DNA of 64,000 bases from Saccharopolyspora erythraea NRRL 2338. GTDB taxonomy: Bacteria > Actinomycetota > Actinomycetes > Mycobacteriales > Pseudonocardiaceae. Position numbers and translations under genes: made by a program. The stretch lies in the NCBI RefSeq assembly GCF_000062885.1, contig NC_009142.1, positions 1,539,584-1,603,583 on the forward strand, written 5' to 3'. Positions within the stretch are counted from its first letter, which is position 1; the number at the start of each line of letters is the position of its first letter. A model generated the notes under the pieces. It did no database searches. It was not told the origin of the DNA and saw only the letters and a list, made by a program, of their open reading frames with translations. Shown in pieces: positions 42,528 to 51,257 of this stretch.

Positions 42528-43138
42528 CGCTGGACAGGCTGCTGCTCTGGAGGCACGGCGAGACCGACTACAACGCGGCCGGCCGTATCCAGGGCCACCT
42601 CGACAGCTCGCTGACCGAGACCGGACAGGAGCAGGCCAGGCGCGCCGCGCCGGTGATCGCCGCCTTCCAGCCCGACGTCGCGCTCAGCTCGGACCTCAAC
42701 CGGGCCAGGTCGACCGCTGCCGAGTTCACCGAGGTCAGCGGCATGCCGGTGCGCCTGGACAAGCGCCTGCGGGAAACCCACCTCGGGGAGTGGCAGGGGC
42801 TGAGCGGAGCCGAGGTCGAACACGGCTGGCCGGGCGCGATGAGCACTTGGCGCTCGACGCCGACCTGGGCCCCGCCGGGCGGCGAGTCCAGGGTCGAGGT
42901 CGCCGAGCGGGCGTTGGAGGTCGTCGACGAGCTCGACCTCACCTACACCGGTACCGCGCTGCTGTGCGCGCACGGCGGTCTGATCACCGCGCTCACCGCC
43001 CGGTTGCTGTCGTGGCCGGTGGAGCTCTGGCCGGGTCTGGGCGGTGTCGCGAACTGCCACTGGGTCGTCCTCGCGCGGCGCAGCAGCAGCGACCACCGCT
43101 GGCGGCTGATGACCTACAACGGCGGCGTCGCCGGATGA
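42524..43138 (+). CDS. Histidine phosphatase-family protein (phosphoglycerate mutase-like)
   Basis: 204 residues from GTG. LLLWRHGETDYNAAGRIQGHLDSSLTETG provides the catalytic RHG, SSDLNRARSTAAEF the second signature, and LLCAHGGLITAL the C-terminal catalytic His. This group includes phosphoglycerate mutases and small-molecule phosphatases; in mycobacteria the gene beside rsfS is annotated as glucosyl-3-phosphoglycerate phosphatase, a possible but unproven role here. Overlaps rsfS by four bases. Confidence 0.92.
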   Translation: MTLDRLLLWRHGETDYNAAGRIQGHLDSSLTETGQEQARRAAPVIAAFQPDVALSSDLNRARSTAAEFTEVSGMPVRLDKRLRETHLGEWQGLSGAEVEHGWPGAMSTWRSTPTWAPPGGESRVEVAERALEVVDELDLTYTGTALLCAHGGLITALTARLLSWPVELWPGLGGVANCHWVVLARRSSSDHRWRLMTYNGGVAG

Positions 43139-43178
43139 CCTGCGCGGCATGACCGCCCTCGGCGATTAGGGTTGCGCC

Positions 43179-44036
43179 GTGTCCATTGCAGTCGTCACCG
43201 ACTCGACGGCGTACCTGCCGCCGGGTTACGCCGAGCGGTACGCGGTGCGCAGCGTCGGCCTGCACGTGAGCGTGGACGGCGCGGGGTCGGTCGCCGAGTC
43301 CGGGTTCGGGCCGGGTGAGCTGGCGCGTGCCTTCGACCGCAAGCACCGGGTGACGACCTCCGGCGCGACGCCCGCGGAACTGGCCAAGGCGTACCGTGCG
43401 GCCCTCGACGCCGGAGCCGAGGGTGTGGTGTCGGTGCATCTGTCCAGGCGCCTGTCGGGCACCTGGGACGCGGCCAGGTTGGCTGCCCGCGACGTCGACC
43501 CGCAGCGGGTGCGCGTCGTCGACTCCCGCTCGACCGCGATGGGCCTGGGTTTCTCGGTCCTGGCCGCGGCCGCGTGCGCGGAGTCCGGCGGTGACCTGTC
43601 CGCGGTGGAGGGCAGCGCTGCCCTGGCCGCCGAGCGGACGACCACCCTGTTCTCGGTGCAGACGCTGGAATACCTGCGCAGGGGAGGTCGCATCGGCGCG
43701 GCCACGGCCCTGCTGGGAACGGCCCTGGCGATAAAGCCGCTGCTGCACGTCCACGAGGGCCGCATCGAGGCGCTGGAGAAGGTCCGCACCACCACCCGCG
43801 CGATGACCCGCCTCCTCGAGGTGGCGTGCCGAGCGGCGGGTTCCGGCCCGGTGGCCGTGGCGGTGCACCACCTCGCCGCCCCGCAGCGGGCGGAGCAGCT
43901 CGCCGCGAAGCTCCGCGACCAACTCCCCGATGCGGAACTGGTGGTCTCGGAAGTCGGCGCGGTGATCGGAGCCCACATCGGCCCGGGAGCCGTCGGCGTC
44001 GTCGTCCTGCCGGGCGGCTGGCAGAACCCGCGCTGA
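43179..44036 (+). CDS. DegV-family fatty-acid-binding protein
   Basis: 285 residues from GTG. IAVVTDSTAYLPPGY at the start, VTTSGATPAELAKAY, VHLSRRLSGTWDAARLAA, VVDSRSTAMGLGFSVLAAA and YLRRGGRIGAATALLGTALAIKPLLHVHEGRIEALEKVRT are DegV motifs. Homologues (FakB) bind fatty acids for phosphorylation by FakA, but no fakA-like gene is seen here. TAGGGT (43167-43172) ends 6 bases before the GTG, leaderless. Confidence 0.93.
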   Translation: MSIAVVTDSTAYLPPGYAERYAVRSVGLHVSVDGAGSVAESGFGPGELARAFDRKHRVTTSGATPAELAKAYRAALDAGAEGVVSVHLSRRLSGTWDAARLAARDVDPQRVRVVDSRSTAMGLGFSVLAAAACAESGGDLSAVEGSAALAAERTTTLFSVQTLEYLRRGGRIGAATALLGTALAIKPLLHVHEGRIEALEKVRTTTRAMTRLLEVACRAAGSGPVAVAVHHLAAPQRAEQLAAKLRDQLPDAELVVSEVGAVIGAHIGPGAVGVVVLPGGWQNPR

Positions 44037-44166
44037 CCCGGCAGGCCTCACCGCCACAGCCCCGCTGTCCGTATCGCCTGGCCGACCGCTTAGCTGCGCT
44101 GTTCCCCTCGCTTGGCCGAGCGCTTCGCCGACCGCAGCCGGCCATGTCCTTTCCTTTTCCCTGACC

Positions 44167-44282
44167 GCTGCTCTGGCCGCGTCACCGCCCCGAGTGCTGC
44201 TCTGGCCGCTTCGTTTGGCCGAGCGCTGCTCTGGCCGCGTCACTGCCCCGAGTGCTGCTCTGGCCGTGTCGCTTGGCCCAGC
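44167..44282 (+). repeat. 58-bp tandem repeat, two copies
   Basis: Units 44167-44224 and 44225-44282 are nearly identical (differences only near GTCAC(C/T), CC(G/T)(C/T)(T/G)TCG(T/C) and near the end). Each contains GCTGCTCTGGCCG twice. A partial third unit follows. Confidence 0.85.
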
Positions 44283-44297
44283 GCTGCGCTGTCAGCC

Positions 44298-44363
44298 TCG
44301 CCGTGCCGACCGCTTCGCCGCGCTGCCTGCTCGCCGTGCCGACCGCTTGGCTGCGCTGGCCGC
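44298..44363 (+). repeat. 33-bp tandem repeat, two copies
   Basis: Units 44298-44330 and 44331-44363 share TCGCCGTGCCGACCGCTT; more divergent copies of CTGGCCGACCGCTTAGCTGCGC and CGCTTGGCCGAGCGC occur back to about 44075, so the whole 44.07-44.37 kb stretch is built of related short words. Confidence 0.7.
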
Positions 44364-44522
44364 CTCGCTTTGTTGACAACTGCCGCTGCCCGCTTCGCGC
44401 TCCGAGCGCATCGCCGCCCGCTGCGTCCTCGGCCTGCCATCGACCGTCGTTGCCCCGAAGGACGTGCGATGCGCCGGCAAGGCCATGGATGCACACCTCT
44501 TCGGGTGATTTCCGCCTCTGAG

Positions 44523-44550
44523 TTATCCACAGTGGATGGGTTTGTCCACA
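44523..44550 (+). promoter_or_regulatory. Two DnaA-box-like sites upstream of comEA
   Basis: TTATCCACA (44523-44531) and TTGTCCACA (44542-44550) are direct repeats 19 bases apart, one equal to the general DnaA-box consensus and one to the GC-rich actinobacterial variant. They lie 40-70 bases upstream of the comEA promoter hexamer. They could titrate DnaA or regulate comEA; chance cannot be excluded. Confidence 0.45.
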
Positions 44551-44603
44551 GGTTCGGAATTCGACCCTGTGCGGCGATTTCCGGCCGCTCTAGCGTCTGG
44601 TGC

Positions 44604-45428
44604 ATGTTGCGAGAACGCGCAGATGTGCTGGACCCGGACAGCGACACCCTCCCCGCGGTCGCGCCGCAGGAGCGGCTTCGAGCGCTGCGCCTCCGAGCGC
44701 GCCAGGACGATGCCGAGCAGCGGGCAGGTCCCGGCTATACCCCCGCGGAGGCCGAGCCGACCCGCCGCAGAGCCAGGCACCGGTTGGCCGAGCGGTGGTT
44801 ACCGGCTTCCTGGTTGGCATCCAATGTGGATCCGGGACGTTCCGGCCTGCTCGCGATCGTGCTGATCGGACTGGTCGTCGCCTGCGCCCTCACCTTCACC
44901 GTGTGGACCGCGCAACCCGAGGCGGAGTCCGTGCCGCCGCCACCGTTGGCGGCGCCCGTGCTCACCGCGCCGGCACCGACACCGGAGGCGTTGGTGGTCA
45001 GCGTCGTCGGACTGGTGCCGAAGCCCGGTCTCATCACCCTGCACACGGGCGACCGCGTCGCCGACGCGCTGCAAGGCGCGGGCGGGGCGCTGCCCGGCGC
45101 CGACATCTCGGCGCTGAACCTCGCACGCAAGGTGAGCGACGGAGAGCAGCTCTACGTGGGGGTGCCGCCTCCTCCGGAGCTCGCGACCGGCTCACCCGTC
45201 GGTTCCGCCAGGGGCACATCCGGCAACGGCAACGACAGCAAGATCGATCTGAACACCGCGACCGAGGAGCAATTCGATGAACTACCCGGCGTTGGCGAGG
45301 TCACCGCGAAGCGGATCGTGCAGTGGCGCACGGAGAACGGTCGCTTCGCGTCGGTGGAGCAACTGCGGGAAGTCGACGGCATCGGCGACACCCGCTTCTC
45401 CCGGCTGCGCGAACTCGTGCGGGTGTGA
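44604..45428 (+). CDS. comEA: Competence protein ComEA (SLBB + helix-hairpin-helix)
   Basis: 274 residues from ATG 44604, set by TAGCGT ending 7 bases upstream; longer in-frame starts run into repeats. A charged cytoplasmic start (about 1-80), one transmembrane helix (LLAIVLIGLVVACALTFTVW, about 88-107), a Pro/Ala linker, an SLBB-type domain (VVSVVGLVPKPGLITLHTGDRVADAL), and a C-terminal double helix-hairpin-helix (KIDLNTATEEQFDELPGVGEVTAKRIVQWR) that binds DNA. It should capture DNA outside the membrane for ComEC. GTGA overlap with comEC. Confidence 0.95.
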   Translation: MLRERADVLDPDSDTLPAVAPQERLRALRLRARQDDAEQRAGPGYTPAEAEPTRRRARHRLAERWLPASWLASNVDPGRSGLLAIVLIGLVVACALTFTVWTAQPEAESVPPPPLAAPVLTAPAPTPEALVVSVVGLVPKPGLITLHTGDRVADALQGAGGALPGADISALNLARKVSDGEQLYVGVPPPPELATGSPVGSARGTSGNGNDSKIDLNTATEEQFDELPGVGEVTAKRIVQWRTENGRFASVEQLREVDGIGDTRFSRLRELVRV

Positions 45429-47806
45429 GCCCGTTGTTCTCGGTGTCGCGGTCGTTGGAAAGGCGTCCGCTCGACCTGCGGCTCGTTCCGAGTGCGCTCT
45501 CGATTTGGGCCGTGACGTTGGTCGGTCTGTACTGGAGCTGGGTGCCGACCGCAGTCGCGGCGTTGTCCGCGCTGTGCTTGGGGGCGCTCGTCTGGGTGGT
45601 TGCCCGGGGAAGGCGTTGGACCAGTGGCGCGCTCGCTGTTCTGGCCGTCACCGCGATCGCGGCGACGGGAATGTCCTTCCGCATGCACCAGATCGACCGC
45701 CACCCCCTGCGGATGGTTTCCGAGCACGGGGAACGAGCGACCGTGACCGCCGTTCTCGGGGACTCGCCGACACCCATGGAGGGGAGTTCCTACGGGGCCC
45801 GGCGAGCGCAGGACCGGGCGTTCGTCCCGGCGGAGGTCCAGGAGGCCGAGGTTTCCGGGTCTCGCTTTCGCTCCGGTGGGGACGTGGTTCTGCTCGTGCC
45901 TACGCAGTCGTGGCGTGGGCTGATCCCGGGTCAGCAGGTGACCGCCACCGGCAGTCTCGCCCCGCCGCGTCCCGGGGACACCACGCTGGCGGTGATCCGG
46001 GTGTACGAGCCTCCTGCGAAGGTGATCGATGCCCCGGCATGGCAGCGGACGGCCGAAGACCTGCGGGAAGGTCTCCGGCGCTCCTCGGCCTCGGTGCTGA
46101 CACCTGCCGCCGCCGGACTGCTACCGGGCTTGGTCGTGGGGGACACCAGTGGGCTTCCGCCCGAGGTCGAGCGGGACTTCGCCACCGCCGGCCTAGCGCA
46201 CCTGGTGGCGGTTTCGGGTGCGAACCTCGCGATCGTGTGCGGTGCGGTCCTCCTGCTGCTGCACGCGGTGGGCGCCGGACCGGTGCTGTCGGCGATCGGA
46301 GGCGGTGCTGCGCTGGTCGGGTTCGTCGTCCTGGCGGGTCCGGAGCCGAGCGTGCTCCGCGCCGCGGTCATGGGCACGGTCACGCTGCTGGCGCTCGTGC
46401 TCGGACGGGAGCGCTCCGCGCTGCCTGCCCTGGCGGGCAGTGTGATCGCGTTGCTGCTGCTCATGCCGCAACTGGCGGGCACGGCGGGCTTCGCGCTCTC
46501 GGTCGCTGCCACGGCCGGGCTGGTGCTGCTCGCTCCGGTGTGGGCGGGTGCGCTGCATGCGCGAGGAGTACCGGTCGGCGTCGCCGAGGCGCTGGCGGTA
46601 CCGGCTGCCGCGCATCTGGTCACCGCGCCCTTGGTCGCTGCGATATCGGGCGAGGTCAGCGCGGTTGCCGTGGTCGCGAACCTGCTGGCGGGTCCCGTGA
46701 TCGCCCCGGCGACGGTGTTCGGGGTGCTGGCGACCCTGGCGGCCCCGGTATCGGGCTGGCTCTCCGAAGCCTTCGTCTGGCTGTCGGCACCGGAGCTGCT
46801 GTGGGTGATCGCCGTGGCCGAACACGCGGCGGCCATGCCCGGAGCGGCGATCGGGTGGCCGAGCGGCACGGGCGGTGGGCTGCTGCTGGCGGTGGTGGCG
46901 CTCGGGCTTCTGATCGCGTTGCGCCACCGCGGGATCCGGCTGACCGCGGTCGCTGTGGTGCTCGTCCTGGGACTCGTGCTGATCCCGACGCGCGTGCTCT
47001 ACCCGCAGTGGCCTGCACACGGGTGGTCCGTGGTCGCGTGCGACGTCGGCCAAGGCGATGGATTGGTGCTCGCCACGGGCAATCCTGGCGAGGCGGTCGT
47101 GGTCGACACCGGACCGGACCCGGCGCTGAGTGCGGAATGCCTGCGGCGGCTGGGAATTCGACGCGTTCCGCTGCTGGTCCTGACCCACCTGCACGCCGAT
47201 CACGTGAGCGGACTCCGCGCCGTTCTCGCGCACAGCGGTGTCGGTGCCGTCGCGATGGGAGCGTTGCGCGAGCCCGCGTGGGCAATGGGCGACATAGCAC
47301 GGGACACGAGGTCACGTGGCGTACCGATCATCGAGCTGTCAGCAGGGCAGCAGGCGCGTTGGCCGAGCCTCGCTCTGGAGGTCCTCGGACCGAGAGGACC
47401 CTTGGCGCGAAGCCGGTCGGCAGACGACGCCAACGACGCGTCGATCGTGTTGATGGCGTCCACCCCTGCCGGGCGGGTCCTGCTCACCGGCGACATCGAG
47501 CTGTCCGGGCAGGCGCAACTGCTGGCCTCGGGGGCGGATTTGCGCGCTGACGTTCTCAAGATCCCGCACCACGGTTCCCGTTACACCGCACCGCAGTTCC
47601 TCCAGGCCGTCCGACCACGGCTCGCGTTGATCAGCGTCGGCGCGGGCAACACCTACGGCCATCCGAGCCCACTCATCCTCGGCGCACTCGCCCGCACGGG
47701 CACGACCGTCATACGCACGGATCAGGAAGGAGACATAGCAGTGCTGCCGGGGCCGCAGGGGCCCCGCACACTCACCCGCGGCGACCCCGTCCGCGCAGAA
47801 CGCTGA
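45425..47806 (+). CDS. comEC: Competence/DNA-uptake channel ComEC
   Basis: 793 residues from GTG, overlapping comEA by four bases. N-terminal membrane helices and a DUF4131/OB-like part (to about 225), the Competence domain with about nine helices (LVAVSGANLAIVCGAVLLLL ... ), and a C-terminal metallo-beta-lactamase domain with VVACDVGQGDGLVL and LVLTHLHADHVSGL (HxHxDH). It should form the channel for single-stranded DNA, the lactamase-like part degrading one strand. In actinobacteria natural transformation is rarely shown, so the present role may be DNA scavenging. Often followed by holA; here thrC lies in between on the other strand. Confidence 0.95.
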   Translation: MSPLFSVSRSLERRPLDLRLVPSALSIWAVTLVGLYWSWVPTAVAALSALCLGALVWVVARGRRWTSGALAVLAVTAIAATGMSFRMHQIDRHPLRMVSEHGERATVTAVLGDSPTPMEGSSYGARRAQDRAFVPAEVQEAEVSGSRFRSGGDVVLLVPTQSWRGLIPGQQVTATGSLAPPRPGDTTLAVIRVYEPPAKVIDAPAWQRTAEDLREGLRRSSASVLTPAAAGLLPGLVVGDTSGLPPEVERDFATAGLAHLVAVSGANLAIVCGAVLLLLHAVGAGPVLSAIGGGAALVGFVVLAGPEPSVLRAAVMGTVTLLALVLGRERSALPALAGSVIALLLLMPQLAGTAGFALSVAATAGLVLLAPVWAGALHARGVPVGVAEALAVPAAAHLVTAPLVAAISGEVSAVAVVANLLAGPVIAPATVFGVLATLAAPVSGWLSEAFVWLSAPELLWVIAVAEHAAAMPGAAIGWPSGTGGGLLLAVVALGLLIALRHRGIRLTAVAVVLVLGLVLIPTRVLYPQWPAHGWSVVACDVGQGDGLVLATGNPGEAVVVDTGPDPALSAECLRRLGIRRVPLLVLTHLHADHVSGLRAVLAHSGVGAVAMGALREPAWAMGDIARDTRSRGVPIIELSAGQQARWPSLALEVLGPRGPLARSRSADDANDASIVLMASTPAGRVLLTGDIELSGQAQLLASGADLRADVLKIPHHGSRYTAPQFLQAVRPRLALISVGAGNTYGHPSPLILGALARTGTTVIRTDQEGDIAVLPGPQGPRTLTRGDPVRAER

Positions 47807-47847
47807 CCCCGCCGACGTCATTGGGAGGTGCAATTGCTACAACTGCC

Positions 47848-47865
47848 TCTGGCGGTACCGCCAGA
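47848..47865. repeat. 18-bp perfect palindrome after comEC
   Basis: TCTGGCGGTACCGCCAGA, 42 bases past the comEC stop. It could be part of a terminator (a loop-less hairpin) or a binding site. The rest of the 290-base gap before thrC shows no gene; CCGCACCGGTGCGG at about 47890 is another short palindrome. Confidence 0.4.
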
Positions 47866-48098
47866 CCACCCGAGCATGCGCTCGATCCACGCACCGCACC
47901 GGTGCGGCCGGCCCGCGTCGTCGCGCGAGCAGAACCACACCGGTGCGCGTGAATACGCCTAGCGCCCTTCGCCGGGAATGGGCATCACCGAACTCGGCGA
48001 TACCGCCGAGCCGTGCGGTGCCCTCGGGCTGGGCCGACCCGTGCCCTGGCTGGGGAACCGTGGCCACGGCCCCCGCGGGGAATATGGCCTCAGCTCGG

Positions 48099-49370
48099 TC
48101 AGAGGCCCAGCGCGGCGTTGACCGCCTCGGTGCTCGGGGCGACGGTCGCCTTCGGGCCGACCTTGTCCTGCACCGCGTCGAGGGTCTTGAGGCCGTCGCC
48201 GGTGATCAGCAGCACGGTCTCCTGGTCCGGGTCGATCTTGCCGGCCTCGATGAGCTTCTTCGCCGTCGCCACGGTGACGCCGCCGGCGGTCTCGGCGAAG
48301 ATCCCCTCGGTGCGGGCCAGCAGCCGGATGCCCTCGACGACCTCTTCGTCGGTGACGTCCTCGATGGCGCCGTTGGTGCGGCGCACGACGTCGAGCACGT
48401 AGGGGCCGTCGGCCGGGGCGCCGATGGCCAGGGAGCGCGCGATGGTGTCCGGGCGGACCGGCTGCACCACGTCGTGGCCCTCCTTGAACGCCGAGGCGAC
48501 CGGGGAGCAGCCGGTGGCCTGGGCGCCGAAGATGCGGACCGGGCTGTCCTCGACGAGGCCGACCTGGGTGAGCTCGCGGAAGCCCTTGTCGACCTTGGTG
48601 AGCTGGGAGCCGGAGGCGATCGGGACCACGATCTGCTCCGGGATGCGCCATCCGAGCTGCTCGGCGACCTCGAAGGCCAGCGTCTTGGAGCCCTCGGAGT
48701 AGTACGGCCGGACGTTGACGTTGACGAACGCCCAGTCCTCGTGCTCGGCGGCGAGCTCGGTCGCCAGCCGGTTCACGTCGTCGTAGTTGCCGTCCACCGC
48801 GAGCAGCGAGCCGTCGTAGACCGCGCTCATCAGGATCTTGGCGCGCTCGAGCGTGGACGGGACCAGCACCACCGAGTCCCAGCCGGCGCGGGCCGCGGCG
48901 GCGGCGACGGCGTTGGCGAGGTTGCCGGTGGAGGGGCAGGCGAGGACCTTGAAGCCGAACTCGCGGGCGGCGGCCAGCGCCACCGCGACCACGCGGTCCT
49001 TGAAGGAGTGGGTGGGGTTGCCGGTGTCGTCCTTGATCCAGATCTGCTTGACGCCCAGCGCCTTCGCGAGCCGGTCAGCACGCACCAGCCGGGTACAGCC
49101 GGGCTCGGTGTTCGGGTGCTCGTCCACGTTGGACGGAACGGGGAGCAACTGCTTGTAGCGCCAGATCGAGCGGGGCCCGGCTTCGATGTCCTCGCGGCGG
49201 ATGCGCCCGAAGTCGTAGGCGACCTCCAGTGGCGAGAAGTCCTCCAGCGAGACGAACTCCGGAGCCAGCGGCTGCCGGTGGCCCTCTTCCTTGGACACCA
49301 GTTCGACGGCGTTGCCGAGGTCGTAGGTCGTCTTCGCGCCGGTCGTCTGGGCATGGGCGGCAGCAGTCAT
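48099..49370 (-). CDS. thrC: Threonine synthase
   Basis: 423 residues from ATG. PLP-fold type II enzyme: DDTGNPTHSFKDRVVAVAL holds the PLP lysine (Lys124), followed by ACPSTGNLANAVAAAAARAG (phosphate-binding turn) and IASGSQLTK. It converts O-phosphohomoserine to threonine. The 423-residue length is of the longer class with an N-terminal extension. It lies behind a SAM-I-type riboswitch whose P1 stem touches its ribosome site, so synthesis should respond to S-adenosylmethionine; the other threonine/methionine genes are not here. Confidence 0.95.
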   Translation of the reverse strand: MTAAAHAQTTGAKTTYDLGNAVELVSKEEGHRQPLAPEFVSLEDFSPLEVAYDFGRIRREDIEAGPRSIWRYKQLLPVPSNVDEHPNTEPGCTRLVRADRLAKALGVKQIWIKDDTGNPTHSFKDRVVAVALAAAREFGFKVLACPSTGNLANAVAAAAARAGWDSVVLVPSTLERAKILMSAVYDGSLLAVDGNYDDVNRLATELAAEHEDWAFVNVNVRPYYSEGSKTLAFEVAEQLGWRIPEQIVVPIASGSQLTKVDKGFRELTQVGLVEDSPVRIFGAQATGCSPVASAFKEGHDVVQPVRPDTIARSLAIGAPADGPYVLDVVRRTNGAIEDVTDEEVVEGIRLLARTEGIFAETAGGVTVATAKKLIEAGKIDPDQETVLLITGDGLKTLDAVQDKVGPKATVAPSTEAVNAALGL

Positions 49371-49384
49371 CGCGAGGTCCTCTC

Positions 49385-49508
49385 CTCATCTGTCCCGCGG
49401 ACGGGTCGGAATTGGCACCTTTTTCGCCGGCGGCCTCGCGGAATGCGCGATACGCCGAGATGGTTGCCGGGGCTTCAACGGGCCGTTCCCTCTGCCCCTC
49501 TGGATGAG
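49385..49508 (-). ncRNA. SAM-I-type riboswitch (S-box) in the thrC leader
   Basis: On the minus strand P1 is formed by CTCATC (49508-49503) and GATGAG (49390-49385). Between them the conserved SAM-box blocks appear in order: CCAGAG-GG-AGAGGGA, CGGCCCGTTGAAGCC, CCGGCAACC, a P3 arm, AAGGTGCCAATTCC and a GACCCGTCCGCGGG P4 arm. These match the SAM-I consensus; SAM-IV shares part of the core and is the main alternative. The 3' strand of P1 directly adjoins AGGAGAGG, the thrC ribosome site. When SAM closes P1 this site should be hidden, which points to translational control. Confidence 0.88.
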
Positions 49509-49606
49509 CTATTCGGTTGTGGCGGCAACGCTACGGGAAGCCCTCATCATCTGGCCAGCGCGGTCCAGCATCCGAGACCGTCATGGCCCCGTGCGACGAT
49601 TTCCGC

Positions 49607-50587
49607 ATGAGTTCACCGGCCGTCGTCCCCGACCCGCTGCACCTGATTCTCGGGGAGGAAGAACTGCTGGTCGAACGCGCGCTGTGGGCCGCGGTGGGCG
49701 CGGCACGAGCCGCTGATCCGGAAGCGGAACTGCGCCGGGTGAAGGTGAGCGAACTCACCCCGCCGGAGCTCGACGAAATGCTCAGCCCGTCGCTGTTCGC
49801 GGAGGGGCGCGTGGTGGCTCTGGAGGCCGCTCAGGAGGCGGGCAAGGAGATCGCTGAGGCGGTGCTCTCGTACGCGCGCCAGCCGGCCGAAGGCGTGATC
49901 CTCGTCGTCGTGCACAGCGGCGGGGGACGGGGCAAGAACGCCAAGGAGCTCCCCAACGCGTTGCGCAAGCTCGGGGCGCGGGTCACCGAGTGCAACAAGA
50001 TCACCAAGCCCGCTGAGCGCGAGGCGTTCGTGCGCGACGAGGTCCGCCGGGCGGGCGGCAAGATCGACGCCTCGGGCGTGAGCGCGCTGATCGAGACCGT
50101 CGGCTCGGACCTCCGCGAGCTTTCCTCCGCCGCCTCGCAGCTCGTCGCCGACACCGGCGGCAAGGTCGACGACGCCGCCGTGCGGCGCTACCACCGCGGC
50201 CGTGCGGAGGTGACCGGCTTCGTGGTCGCGGAGAAGGCCGTCACCGGCGACCGGACCGGCGCGCTGGAGTCACTGCGCTGGGCGCTGCAGCTCGGCGTCC
50301 CGCACGTGCTCATCGCCGACGCGCTCGCGGACGCCGTGCGGACCATCGGCCGCGTCGCGGCCGCAGGCCGCAGCGACCCCTTCCGGCTCGCCGGTGAACT
50401 GGGCATGCCGGCGTGGAAGGTCAAGAAGGCGCTCGCGCAGTCCCGGGGCTGGAGCAGCGCCACCATCGCCGACGCCCTCCAGGTGGCCGCGGCGCTGAAC
50501 GCCGAGGTCAAGGGCATGGCGGCCGACGCCGACTACGCCCTCGAACGCGCGGTGCTGCGCGTCGTCGACCTCCGCGCCGCGCGCTGA
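49607..50587 (+). CDS. holA: DNA polymerase III delta subunit
   Basis: 326 residues from ATG 49607. DPLHLILGEEELLVERAL at the start, MLSPSLFAEGRVVALEAAQE, VTECNKITKPAEREAFVRDEVRRAGGKI and FRLAGELGMPAWKVKKALAQSRGWS are typical of actinobacterial HolA. It opens the sliding clamp as part of the clamp loader. No strong ribosome site is seen; ATG 49583 is an alternative start. Its upstream region is shared with the thrC leader, read divergently. Confidence 0.93.
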   Translation: MSSPAVVPDPLHLILGEEELLVERALWAAVGAARAADPEAELRRVKVSELTPPELDEMLSPSLFAEGRVVALEAAQEAGKEIAEAVLSYARQPAEGVILVVVHSGGGRGKNAKELPNALRKLGARVTECNKITKPAEREAFVRDEVRRAGGKIDASGVSALIETVGSDLRELSSAASQLVADTGGKVDDAAVRRYHRGRAEVTGFVVAEKAVTGDRTGALESLRWALQLGVPHVLIADALADAVRTIGRVAAAGRSDPFRLAGELGMPAWKVKKALAQSRGWSSATIADALQVAAALNAEVKGMAADADYALERAVLRVVDLRAAR

Positions 50588-50940
50588 GCCCGCGCGGACG
50601 GACCAAGATCGGACGGACCTTGAGGCGTGGCACGGACGGCTGAGGCAAATCCCTCTGGCGGCCGAACCAGGTCGACGGACCGTGAGCCAGGTCCACGGGC
50701 TATGAGCCCGGGCCCGGACGGCTTGGCCGGGTCCACGGATGGCTAAGACAGGCCCGCAGGTGACTTGAGCCGGGCCCACCGTGAGGGCGGGGTCCACGGA
50801 CGGCCGAGGCGGTTCTGCGGGCCGCTGAGCCGGATCCGCAGACCGCTGAACTGGGTCCACGGACCCGCCAGGCCGACGTTCGGACGGACACTCCTCAAAC
50901 CGTCCTGAGGCGGGTCGGGTGCAGCTCAGGGCTTGGTCCG
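50588..50940. repeat. Degenerate GGGTCCACGGA repeat region
   Basis: Roughly 350 bases of related short words between holA and rpsT: (G)GGTCCACGG(A/G) near 50690, 50729, 50790 and 50853, with CGGACGGAC, GAGCCGGGCCC and GGCCGCTGAGCC variants in between, spaced about 40-65 bases apart. No gene in it; the frames crossing it have skewed composition. Confidence 0.6.
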
Positions 50941-50981
50941 CGAAAAAGGGCCTCCCTTCCCGTGTGGGAAGAGAGGCCCTT
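50941..50981 (-). terminator. Intrinsic terminator of rpsT
   Basis: Stem of 9 + 6 bp (50946-50961 with 50966-50981) with one internal mismatch and loop GTGT, followed on the minus strand by TTTTTCGCGG. It lies 16 bases past the rpsT stop. Confidence 0.9.
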
Positions 50982-50996
50982 CGAGCCCGAGAAGGC

Positions 50997-51257
50997 TCAG
51001 AGCTGGTTGGCGCGCTTGGCCATGGCCGACTTCTTGTTGGCGGCCTGGTTGCTGTGGATCACGCCCTTGCTCACGGCCTTGTCCAGAGCGCGGCCCGCCG
51101 TGGCCTGCAGCTCGACGGCCTTGGCCTTGTCACCGGCGTCAGCGGCCTCGCGGAACTTGCGGATCGCGGTCTTCAGCGAGGACTTGACGGCCTTGTTGCG
51201 CTGCCGGTTCGCCTCGTTGGTCTTGATCCGCTTCATCTGGGACTTGATGTTGGCCAC
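50997..51257 (-). CDS. rpsT: 30S ribosomal protein S20
   Basis: 86 residues from GTG 51257. [35 protein letters not shown] and [23 protein letters not shown] are S20 signatures. It binds 16S rRNA helices 9 and 44. An in-frame extension upstream lacks S20 similarity and is not used. Confidence 0.97.
   Translation of the reverse strand: MANIKSQMKRIKTNEANRQRNKAVKSSLKTAIRKFREAADAGDKAKAVELQATAGRALDKAVSKGVIHSNQAANKKSAMAKRANQL

Larger units (their letters stand above)
44037..44603. other. Repeat-rich spacer between degV and comEA
   Basis: 567 bases of degenerate GC-rich repeats in its first two thirds, then a less repetitive stretch with two DnaA-box-like sites and the comEA promoter (TAGCGT at 44591-44596). 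The comEA frame stays open across the spacer, but its composition there is not protein-like. Confidence 0.6.

Noticed and set aside
44167-44363. Tandem repeats as a CRISPR array
   Set aside because: Repeats are contiguous without unique spacers and no cas genes are present.
44523-44550. Two DnaA boxes as a replication origin
   Set aside because: Only two boxes, no AT-rich unwinding region and no dnaA/dnaN nearby; a regulatory role is more plausible.
44112-44603. N-terminal extension of comEA through the repeat array
   Set aside because: The added residues are Arg/Pro/Ala/Cys-rich and reflect the repeats; the promoter hexamer 7 bases before ATG 44604 fits a start there.
45277-47550. Long alternate-frame ORF inside comEC
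   Set aside because: Arginine/glycine-rich translation typical of a wrong frame; comEC has clear domains in its own frame.
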